Shown: positions 24,548 to 34,392 of the stretch, in pieces
Layout of the letters: each line of letters begins with the position of its first letter
Position numbering within the stretch: position 1 is the stretch's first letter
NCBI GenBank assembly: GCA_038025085.1
Contig: CM076148.1
Location: 38,709,691 to 38,773,690 of the forward strand
Origin: Tetragonia tetragonoides
Lineage: Eukaryota > Streptophyta > Magnoliopsida > Caryophyllales > Aizoaceae
Direction: 5' to 3'
DNA: 64,000 nt
Program-made: the position numbers and the translations under genes
Notes under the pieces: generated by a model
What the model was told of the DNA's origin: nothing
Databases searched by the model: none
What the model saw: the letters and a program-made list of their open reading frames with translations, nothing else

Positions 24548-25303
24548 CAGTAAAACCTCTATAAATTAATAATGTCGGGACCGCGTAATTTTATTAATTT
24601 AGAGAGATATTATTTAATCAATAAATTAAAAATTTATTAATTTAAAGAGAGCTTTCTCGATTTAACGAACCTGTATTATTCTTAATACTTAAAAAAAATA
24701 AAAAGGTGATTTTATTGACTATATAAATAATGGTCATGTACAATGTGACTAATTAATATATTACATCCCCTCAAAAACAAATATACAATGTTCATAAGTC
24801 GTTGTACTAGTCAAAACTTAATGCAAGTTCGTGATGGTATGGAACCACTATATAAACAACATCAAACATTCCTAATTAGTCAATCCATATCAAAGACAAC
24901 CAACCATGGCTTCACATCTAAAAGGTGTACGTCCAAAAGTCAACAACGACAGATCAATACGTAAAGCACTACATGAGTATAAAATAATGCAACATCGGAA
25001 CTTTTGAATGTAGTAAGGATAGTTGAGATGAAATGCAACTAGATTTAGCTTTTAAGAAAAAAGAAAACACCAATAGAGTCATATTATACTAGTTGTCCTA
25101 GTTATATTTGTAATTTTATATAATTATTAATTTATAATTTTGATGGGACCTTTAACTTTTATGAGGATCATCTGGAAAATTATTATCTTATTATTTTATC
25201 GAAATTATTAATTTAGACCCTAGACCCGAGTCGGGACCGAGCAAAATTATTATCTTAGAGAGATTATTAATTTATCGAGTATTAATTTAAAGAGGTTCTA
25301 CTG
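24548..25303. mobile_element. Emigrant/Lemi1-like (pogo, Tc1/mariner) element nested in the MULE
   Basis: The left terminus is CAGTAAAACCTCTATAAATT and the right end reads CAGTAGAACCTCTTTAAATT on the opposite strand. TA flanks both sides (24546-24547 and 25304-25305). This terminal sequence and TA target are those I associate with plant Emigrant/Lemi1 pogo-like elements. Subterminal arms share aattaataat/tttagagaga and tcgggacc-type blocks. At 756 bp it is far too short for an intact transposase. A 33-codon frame at 24906-25007 (MASHLKGVRPKV...) could be a transposase scrap, but this is not established. Confidence 0.8.
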
Positions 25304-25378
25304 TAGCATCCTCTTGAACAGGTTCTTCTTCTTCTTCCTCTTCTTCATCTTGGTCTTCATCTTCATCATTAAATCGCT

Positions 25379-25442
<64 letters not shown>
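25379..25442. repeat. (CT)n microsatellite
   Basis: About 31 CT units inside the MULE, between the right end of the Emigrant-like element and the right MULE arm. The Ser/Leu and Arg/Glu frames over it are artefacts. Confidence 0.95.
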
Positions 25443-25445
<3 letters not shown>

Positions 25446-26339
25446 CGATCTTTTTGTGTAGTGCGTGTCTGTCCAATTTGGGGAATTGATTTATATGTAT
25501 GGGTTTTTTATTTGAAGCCATGAAGAAGGGGCTGAATAGGAGCTTGACATCCTTCACCTTTCAATATCATCCGATTAAATTGACCCAAACTCAAAGTAAG
25601 GCAAAATCAACCAAAAAAATGGCAATAACCATTCATCTTGCTGAATTTGGGGGTAAAACACGCTAATTTAGTGCAAAAAAGGGGAGAAAACATAAAAGGA
25701 TAGGAGAGAGAAAGATATGATTCTGAAAGAGATGAGAAAAAACCAAAATCAAACAGAGGAAGATAGACATGGTGAATGAAGAAGGTCAACAATGGCAGAA
25801 GGGGGGATTAGGGTAAAGCGATTACTTTAGGTCTTTAATTAGTTAATTAATTAATGGTTAAATGGGTAATTAAATTTGTCAAATAGGAGGGGTTCAATTA
25901 AATTGACATGTGCTTCACATGTGAGGGCAAAATGGGAAGAAAAGTAAAGAAATTTGCCCGGAAATCACTTAAGGGGTGGTTCACAGGGCGGAATCAACTT
26001 TGTAGGTGGTACTGAACAAATAACAACAATTCAGGGGATATTGGACAAAAAATTAAACTTTGTAGGTGATTTTCACCAAATCACGCTAGTTAAAAATAGA
26101 AACATTCCCAGCCCCTAAATTATGGAACAAATGGGGTTGATTGAGGTTGTTCTAGAGAATTTTCCATTTGTATACATGCAGTTGCTGAAGCCATGAATAA
26201 TATGCTGCACGTTTTTGACTGAAAGTCAGTGCAGCATCTGTGCACCTTCTAATGTGGGAGGTGCCGATTATCATTGCCGCTACTATAAGGAAATCCTTTT
26301 GAGACAACCACAACTCTACCTGATCCAATACCTAATTAT

Positions 26340-26760
26340 ACTTCCACCTCCACCAAGCTCCATGAAGCCTTCACCCAATCTTACTCTCTCCTTCACCCAT
26401 TCTCTCTCTCACCTCACTTTCTCTCTCCTTCCCCTTCCCCGATCGCCGGCGCCGCCCCTCTGCCGCCACTACCTCCCCACCCTCACTGTCCGGACCACTG
26501 TCGTGGTCGACCCCGGTCGGAGACCACGACGGGTGGCCCCCACTAGCCGACCCCACCCCACCCCTCCCCTTCTCTCTCTTTCCCTCACCCCAAACCCGAA
26601 ACCCTAACCGCATTTTCTCTCTCCTCCTTCACCCCCGCCCCACCGCCGCCCTGGCCACGACGGAGGTCGACTCCGACCGTCGACCTCAGCTGTGGCCTCC
26701 CCCAGCCACCACCTCCCCTCCCCTACCACAAAATTAATAAAACCCCAAAAAAAATAAAAT
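26340..26760. other. Locally C-rich segment of unknown origin
   Basis: Sharply more C-rich than its AT-rich surroundings, with runs such as gccggcgccgcccctctgcc, cgaccccggtcgg and caccgccgccctgg. Short frames run on both strands but show no domain. The composition suggests a leader-like or captured segment, or a transposon fragment. No termini were found. Confidence 0.45.
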
Positions 26761-27366
26761 CGAAACCCAAAAAAAAACTCGAAAATCCCAACAAACGAAA
26801 ATCCTAGGTCCAAATGGGTTGAATTTGGGAATTGGTGAACCCTAGAAGGCGAAAGTGCAAAAAAAAAAAGAAAAAGAAAAGAGCGGTGTGTGAGTCTCAC
26901 GTGCCTAGCTCCCAGCTCCTCGAAGCTCCATGAAGCGAGCTGAGAGTATATAAAAATTTGCGTACCTGATCTCAGTGATCTGGATTTCCCATAATTAACA
27001 TACGTATTCAATAAAAGTCAAATTGAATTCTTCTCGGAACAAAGACAAGCCTCCTCTTTTGTTATGAAGACTTTATTTTGAAGTGTTGAAATGGATTATA
27101 AGGCACAAAAGTATCACTTTCAGATAATTTCCGGGATTCATTTATTATTATACTTCAGTACAGCTTAGCTTCATTTCATTTTATTTTCATTTTATTTTTT
27201 TTGAAAAGGAGGAAAAGTCACTAAAAACCCCTCGAAAGAGGGGCTTTACTTATAAGTGAAGAGAGTTATCTAAAAACACAAATGAATAGGATTAATTATT
27301 TTCGTAAGCCGTTTAATCCCCCTTAAACCAAATTAATCGCTGACCATTATACTCCGTTTTGAAACT

Positions 27367-27704
27367 TAGGGCATGCTGAGTGTAACACTGATGTATTAAA
27401 AGGTAATGAAACAAATTTAAGAGTAATTAAAATGAGAGGTTTTTTCAAAGAAACATTGAGAGGTAGAGATGGTGGTAGGGATAAGATTTTAAGTCGTGGA
27501 GGATAATAGTTACCTATCCTTTTGGGGGTAATATATGCTCTATATAGTTAGCCATTTTTTATTGGGTTAACAATTCTCATTTTCCCCTTATTTTTCACTC
27601 TCCTCCATAAGTTGCACTACCCCAACCATCTCTACCTTCCCATTTTACATTTTAATTTACACTTTTACCCCCTTAAACCATGCCCTCATCACAAGCATGT
27701 CCTA
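27367..27704. mobile_element. Degenerate MITE-like inverted repeat
   Basis: The left end TAGGGCATGCTGAGTGTAAC faces a right end reading TAGGACATGCTTGTGATGAG on the opposite strand. Internal blocks also mirror each other (gaggtagagatggtggtagg versus gaaggtagagatggttgggg reversed). The target duplication is unclear, so the superfamily is unassigned. Confidence 0.5.
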
Positions 27705-28658
27705 AAAGATTACGTAAACATATGGTTAATCATTAAATAAATAAAAAAAAAAATCTAACTAATACAAGCTGATGCACCACCACCCCAATTAAATGAGTAT
27801 ATTAGCAGTTTAGCACCAGGCCAAAGAAGTCGCTGGCTATTTCTACGAAATTGCAGTTCCCACTCTTTTTTTTTTTTTTTTTTTTTGATTTGAGATGTGA
27901 AGATAGTTTCCACTCAAGTTGTCAAACTAATAAGTAAATTACATCATCAGGATTTAGGACTAACATCAGGAAGATCGTTCGAATCTTAAGCATTAAACTA
28001 AGAGCTTTCATTTGCAACAAAAAACTAAGAGCTAGGGCAACTAATCATTAGCTTCATTGTCACAAATATTAAATTAACAGCTTACAGGATAATACTCTTG
28101 ATCGTGAACCAAAAAAATAAATTAACAGTTTATAATGGGAAGAACTTAAATGCTATTAGGGTATATTCTCCACAACTTATATTTGTTTATTTTATTAAAA
28201 AAAAGAAAAGAAAATTCAACAACATTCAGTGAAGTAAATAAATTTCTCTAAAATTCAACAAAAATCAGTAGAATAAACAAAAATAAATAAAATTCAACAA
28301 ACCAACAAACAAGCTAGTATAACTATCACTTGAATAACCAAATTTAATAAAAATAAACAAAGTATAACAATGATGCACAAAATTTAGTAAATAATAAAAA
28401 AATTTCAACAAAGTTCAACAAATTTAAGTATAATAAACATATTTCAACAAAGTCAAGTACATATTAAATTTAAAGTACTCTTGCTAGATTCACATCCAAT
28501 TGTATTTCAAAATATCATAATTATATAAATTATATACAAGTAATTATAATTATTCAAGGTCAAAATCTTTCATTAGAAATCATGAAATATCAAACGAAAA
28601 GAATATTTATTTTGGGATGAAAGGAGTAGTATATAGATTCACTCTTAATTTGGGTCAC

Positions 28659-28905
28659 ATTGTTTGGAAGTTTAAGTAAGGAGAAGGGTGGAGAAGGGTG
28701 GGGAACCGAATACTGTCACTTAGAAATCCCCTTCCCCACCATTCCCCCCAATCTGGTAGGGAAAACAAAAATTGAGTTAATGGAGGGAATGGATGGGAAT
28801 TGTTCCCCTTCATTCCCCTCCCTTTTCCTCTTTAAAATACCAACAAACAAGGAGAACTTTTTATTTCCCCTCCCTTCCCTTCCATTCTCCAACTCCTAAA
28901 CATGC
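28659..28905. mobile_element. Possible degenerate MITE (GTTTGGAAG...CTAAAC)
   Basis: The left arm (tgtttggaagtttaagtaag, then gagaagggtgg) and the right arm (ccttccattctccaactcct, then aaacatg) are imperfect inverted repeats with purine-rich and pyrimidine-rich interiors. This layout is common in plant MITEs. No clean target duplication was found. Confidence 0.4.
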
Positions 28906-29627
28906 TCTTTATGTTAAGTTTTTACTTTTCATGTAATAAAAGAACTAGTCCATCTCTATGCTGCATTTTGTTCCTTTCTGTGCCGTTTCGTATCGCATTC
29001 TTTTCATTTTGTTTCACATTTTTCATTATCTGCGCCACGCCGTTCCATTACTCATCGTCCCGCACCATTCTGTTGAAGAGAACAACAACTAATTATGTCA
29101 AAAACTTCTAATTTACACAAGTAGCTGTACGTACATTCAACTTAACTCAGAGCTGAAGTCACAACTACTACCTTCTAGGCCAAACATACACATGGGATTA
29201 CTAATAATCTTAACATTAGCTTTAATCTCTAATCTCAAGCATTAATAATGAAGATCTTAAAGATAGTAATAATAGCAAATGGGCTTTCACAAGCTTTTTT
29301 ATATAAAGACTTTTTAAAATGGCACATTGACGTTGATAGTTCTAGTTCTGCATTTGACTATTATGCAATCTCTATTATACGTCACGTAAGGAAATTAAAA
29401 TAGGAATAAGCTTGGAATCTCAAGCCATATGCATATATAATAAGGCTAAAATATTTTTTTAATAATCTGAAATGAATCCATATAAATCGGCATAGAGTAT
29501 AAAATAATGAACTCATTTAAAGATCATACATTAAATTAATCAAATCACATTATTAATTAATTAAGTTGAACGTCACACCAAAAAAAAAAAAAAAAATTAA
29601 GTTGAACGACTTATAGCTAGCCTTGCT

Positions 29628-29635
29628 TATATAAA
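29628..29635 (+). promoter_or_regulatory. TATA box of the SABATH locus
   Basis: TATATAAA lies 72 bp before the SABATH start codon, followed by accccaga and a short leader. Position and sequence fit a core promoter, now heading a pseudogene. Confidence 0.55.
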
Positions 29636-29837
29636 CCCCAGAGACCTTGAGCCATGCAATAAATAAGTTTACAACGACGTTGTACTGTTATTAGCTATAT
29701 ATCGAAATGGCACAGGGAAATAACCTTGGTGAATTTGACTCATATTTCATGAATGGGGGAGATGGACCCTTGAGTTACTCCAACAACTCATCTCACCAGG
29801 TAATTGTTCGAGCTTCGAGACTCAGCTGATATATTTA

Positions 29838-30031
29838 GGCTCTGTTTTTTCTTAAATTTCATCAGTTAATTCAATTCAGTTTAGTTCATATGTAACGACT
29901 AATGACTGATGATACATGTATATTTCGTTGGAAAGATTTCAAAGCATACTTTCAAATAAATTTAATATTGAATATGTTTGGACAAGTTTTAATTGGTTAA
30001 AGGTTCAAGTTAAAAAAATTAATTCAGTTTA
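29838..30031. mobile_element. Older, truncated Tourist-like MITE copy
   Basis: Begins TTA + ggctctgttttttcttaaat and carries the same internal order as the adjacent intact copy (ttggaaagatttcaaagcat, actttcaaat, atgtttggacaa). Its right terminus is missing, and it is interrupted by or abuts the intact copy at 30032. Sequence after 30323 (agtttagttcagttcaattc) may be its displaced right part. Confidence 0.65.
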
Positions 30032-30320
30032 GGCTCTGTTTGATTCACCTTAATTTTACTTAAATTCAGTTCAGTTCAGTTCAGTTCAGTTCATGTGTAA
30101 CTTTATTACTCATATAACTTTTTATTCCGAAATAATTCCATGATGAAAATTATGTCATGGGAAAGATCTCAAAGCATAATTTCAAATGAGTCCAACATTG
30201 ACTATGTTTGAACGAATTTAAATGGTTAACGGTCAAGTTTAAATAATCAATTCAGTTCAGTTCAGTTCATCAGATCAGTTCAGTTGAGATCAGTTTTATC
30301 CAGGTGAATCAAACAAAGCC
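30032..30320. mobile_element. Tourist-like (PIF/Harbinger) MITE in SABATH intron 1
   Basis: Termini are GGCTCTGTTTGATTCACCT and its mirror AGGTGAATCAAACAAAGCC. TTA flanks both sides (30029-30031 and 30321-30323), the PIF/Harbinger target duplication. The interior has cagtt repeats near both ends and a conserved core (ttattccgaaataatt) shared with the copy at 62256-62530. Confidence 0.85.
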
Positions 30321-31212
30321 TTAGTTAGTTTAGTTCAGTTCAATTCATTTCAGTTCACTTTTCCCTTATGAAAAGAACAAAGACTTACTCTTGATCAGTA
30401 TATACTATGCTATGTGTTATTTCTTTATTAGTGTTTGTTTTATGATCATGTCATATTGTCATTTCTATTAGGATCTCGAACTTATAGAAGATGACTAGTT
30501 TTTCACCGGTGTAGCTTATACGGTGATTATCACTTTTTTGGCCAATAATGAATTTTGAAAAAAAAAAAAAATCATTAATCCAAATAAAAATTTGATTTTG
30601 GCGTAGAAGAGGCAAAAATGGAACAAAAAAATCATTTGATTCGTCGATTCACGTTGTTCAAAAGGATCCCCCGTTCTTCCATTAAATATTCGACAGAACT
30701 GTCTTTTCTTTATACTTTCTCCGGTTCTTGTTACCTCTACACTATTTTGCTATGTAATAAGATCGGGTAACACCAATTCAATTTGAATTGAAATTTGAAT
30801 TTTCACCACCGTACCGTAAATCAAGATATCCACGGTTGTGCTACAATATTTATTGTGTTGGGACATTTATGCTCAATATTTTTCTTTATGGACCTCTGTA
30901 CAAATGATATGTAATGAATAAGTGTTACGCAAACACAATGAATTAAATTGATATGTTTTTCACAGCGCCGAGCTCTAGAGGGAGCTAGGGAAATCATCAA
31001 GAAGGACATTGCTGCAACTATAGACATCAAATTGCTCCCTGCATCGACACCATTTCGCATTGCAGACTTCGGTTGCTCCACCGGGCCTAACACGTTCATG
31101 GCCGTGCAAAACATCATAGAAGCTCTGGAGCCATTCGACAACGACAATGTTTGTTAGTTTATGCTGAAAATTAGTTTATAATAAATTATTAATAAAAAAT
31201 AGTTTCAATATC

Positions 31213-31795
31213 TAGTGGAAAGTTAAGACTATTTCTTAAGAATTAGGAGTAGCGTGGTTAGTCGAGTCATTTATATGATTAGTGGTAGAATAATAGTAGT
31301 GGGCATGTATCGCCCCATATTATTTAAACTTCGTGTTAGTTGGAAGTTGTTCAAAGATTAGCCTATATGATTAAGATGGAGTATATATGTTCATCTAACT
31401 CCTCTATTCCCAACCAGGTTGAATTTTGCTTCGTTGATCGTCATGCAACCAACGATTTCAACACTCTCTTCAAGATTTAGTGGAAAAACTATTTCTTAAG
31501 AATTAGGAGTAGCGTGGTTAGTCGAGTCATTTATATGATTAGTGGCAGACTGATAGTAGTGGACACGTATCGCCCCATGTTAATTAAACTTCATGTTAGT
31601 TGGAAGTTGTTTAAAGATTAGCCTATTTAAATTGATATTGAACTAAATTGTTAATTGGAATGGATCGGAGTTGAGAAAATTAAATCAAGTTTATGAATTT
31701 GCATATCTTCATCTAACTCCTCCATTCCCAACCAGGTTGAGGTTTGCTTCGTTGATCACGCGACCAACGATTTCAACACTCTCTTCAAGACGCTC
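31213..31795. repeat. Tandem duplication of SABATH intron 2 plus the start of exon 3
   Basis: The block from tagtggaa at 31213 recurs from 31478, offset 265 bp. It includes gaattaggagtagcgtggtt, gtatcgcccca, the acceptor tcccaaccag and the first ~58 bases of exon 3 (copy 1 at 31418-31475, real exon from 31736). The second copy has an extra ~50 bp before the acceptor. The first copy supplies a decoy acceptor and a truncated false exon. Confidence 0.85.
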
Positions 31796-33295
31796 CCTAG
31801 TGAAAGGAACTACTTTGCAACCGGAGTTCCCGGGTCTTTCCATGGCCGGGTGTTTCGGAAGGCGTCTGTCGTAATTGTTCACTCGTCTTACGCGCTCCAT
31901 TGGCTCTCAAACGTGCCCAAAGATGTCGTGGACAAGAACTCTTTGGCTTGGAATAAAGAGAAGGTTCATTATGGTGGAGCCAAAAAGGAGGTTTTGAGGC
32001 TTATTCTGCTCAATTTGGTGAAGATATGACCAATTTTTTGGATGCAAGAGGTGAAGAGCTTGTGGATGGAGGGCTTATGGTGCTTTTGATACCGGCAACT
32101 AGTGATCATGGCAATCAAGTAATAGACCATAGTTTGTGGGACTTTGATGTCTTGGGTTCTTGACTAATGGACATGGCTAAAATGGTAAGAGCTAATTTAA
32201 TTACTGGCCTTGTTATTATACATGTACCCATAGTGTACTTACAAATTTTTCAATTGCAATAATTCCAAAATATGTAGGCTGGATGTCTTGGTGTTGTGTA
32301 TCATAAAACCGATACCAACAACATATCAATATTTCGAGAATAGAAACACGTCTTACTGAAAATATCTTACCCCTTTGTATGTCATACAGTATAAATATGA
32401 TTAGTCTTGTGACTCTCATTACTCAAAGAGTCTAAGATAAACCTCTTGACTACTATGGTTAATTCAAACCAATTTTTTTTCTTAGTCTTCCCCCTTTGGA
32501 TATAAAATAAAAAGAGAAAAAAATGCATGGTCAAAACAAAATTTTAAATTTTAATAAATGCGGACTAAACAAGTCATTATTTATTAATAGATACCAAATG
32601 GTATATATAGGACGTACGCTACCTACTAGATTATATCAAAATTGGAGAATTTATATGTTGAGTTCCTTACAATAGTCATATGATGTTGATATGTTGTTTA
32701 GTTATATTGTGGTACATATCTTTTAAAATTTTCTTATAACATTATTAGTTACTATACATATAAGTACATCAAAATTAGTAACGATAAAACTGTCTTATAT
32801 AAATTTTTGTGTCTAAGAAGATCATAATTTTCTATAATTTTTCTTTTGCAGGGGTTAGTTGAAGAGGAAAAGGTAGAAGCGTTCAACTTGCCTAAATATT
32901 ATCCTTCAAGTCAAGAAATGGAGAAGCTTATAAAGAGAACCAAATGCTTCAACATTGAACGAATGAACATGTTCACCATGCCTGGCAAGAACATAACCAT
33001 GCCTAATATCAATGAACGAGCATCTCATATTCGAGCTGCATATGAGGGTGTAATTGCTAAACACTTTGGTGAACATATTGTTGATAAACTTTTTGACTTA
33101 TACTCACAAAAAGCAGCAAAATCTTCAGTTTTCTTGGCCAGTGAGAACCAGAAATCCAACATGTTGTATATTCTCCTAAAGCGAAGAGCTAGAAGCTATT
33201 ACTATGAGGAAGCTAATGGGGTGGCTAATTGGCTTACTAACTTGATAGTGAATCAAAAAGAGAGGATGATGGATGGAGTTTCTATAGCCACCTAA

Positions 33296-34392
33296 GGGAT
33301 TATTGAAGAACCTCATTCAAGGTGATACTAAATAAATACACAAGTGTTGGTGTTGCCAACTCTTGGATGTGTTCTCATTGTAATTCATAATTGTTGTTTT
33401 CTTCTTTCGGTCGTTTAGACCCCTTTCGACCACCTAATAAGAGCAATATAGATCTTTTGTCCCCTTATATGTACCACTCCATTTCTCAACCACATCTTGA
33501 TCGTCCGTGATTTTGTCATGCATTCCAATTTAATAATAAAATAAAAATTAGAAGCTGACGTGTCGAATGTATAAAGGAGCGGGACAAGAGATGGCACACA
33601 AAGTGAGACATAAAATCCTTATTGTAATAAAGTCAGAATTGCTAGACGACACTTCTGAATGTAAGTTAAATTTTAGTTGTTTGATTTGTCACAATGTAAA
33701 CATATAAAAGTGTGTATGAATGAATGAATATGAATTACTACTTGGTTGATTTAAGTTGTAAGGTCAACATACTTGGATAAATTTATTAATTTTGTGTAGG
33801 CTACCATAATAATTATATTTAGTAATCACCTATTCTCTTATAAAAAAATTGTATTGTAAAATAACGTATATAGAAGATAATGGGTATGTTTTGGTTGTTT
33901 ATATTCTAACTTTCGCAAACCTCGTCATTAGTGGAATATTTTCTTGGTGGCAGTTAGTCTTATGTGACTAACTCATTGAAAAATGGGGTCACTATTTACA
34001 AATATAAAGGTCACTAATTACAAATGTAAGAGTCGAGTAGTGACCATGATTTTATTAAAAAGTAACACCGTCTTACCAAAAATTACCAAAAAACTGCCTT
34101 TTGGAAATTTTTGTGTTTTTACCGTACAAGTAAAATTATCTGTAAAATTAAATTGAACGAAAAAAAATGGGGAGTGTGAAAGTTTTGACGGGTGACTTTT
34201 TGCTGGTAAAATAAGCGATTATGCGTTACTTATAATTTACTTGCACCTCGATCTCCCCTGTCGCTCTTTTTCTCTCTCCACCTACCGGGAACTCTTCTGT
34301 TGTCTCTCTCTCCTCGTCGAATTCGCCATAAATACAAACCCTCACTTTCTCTCTCCTAGAACTGTACAACTTCAGAAATTAAGAGAGAGAAA
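33296..34392. other. Intergenic between SABATH pseudogene and VTI1-like gene
   Basis: AT-rich, no recognised genes or transposon ends. The last ~140 bp contain ccataaatac and pyrimidine-rich ttctctctcc stretches, consistent with the VTI1-like promoter and leader. Confidence 0.5.

Larger units (their letters stand above)
24351..26086. mobile_element. Mutator-like (MULE) non-autonomous element with 9-bp target duplication
   Basis: Long terminal inverted repeats face each other. The left end starts GCGCAATTTGGTGAAAACCA; the right end reads as GCGTGATTTGGTGAAAATCA on the opposite strand. They stay strongly similar for about 105 bp (through gattccgccc) and weakly for 60-80 bp more. The exact 9-mer TAGTTAAAA flanks both ends (24342-24350 and 26087-26095), the diagnostic duplication length of Mutator elements. 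No transposase frame is present, so it is non-autonomous. The interior carries an Emigrant-like element (24548-25303), a CT microsatellite and an unrecognised stretch of about 400 bp (25450-25850). Confidence 0.88.
29707..33295 (+). pseudogene. SABATH carboxyl methyltransferase pseudogene, 4 exons
   Basis: Exons: 29707-29799 (MAQGNNLGEF...MNGGDGPLSYSNNSSHQ), 30966-31148 (with the SAM-binding motif DFGCSTGPNTF), 31736-32184 and 32852-33295. SABATH enzymes methylate carboxyl groups of small acids such as salicylate, jasmonate or indole-acetate using S-adenosylmethionine. The substrate here cannot be told. Two lesions disable it. In exon 3 a one-base loss near 31994 shifts the frame (KKEVL, then EAYSAQFGEDM in another frame) and causes a stop at 32027-32029. 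In the shifted frame a TGA at 32161-32163 replaces a codon in LGS-x-LMDMAKM. Exon 4 is open but runs about 37 residues past the usual family end (YILLKR). Intron 1 carries MITEs and intron 2 a duplication with a false exon-3 start. Confidence 0.85.
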
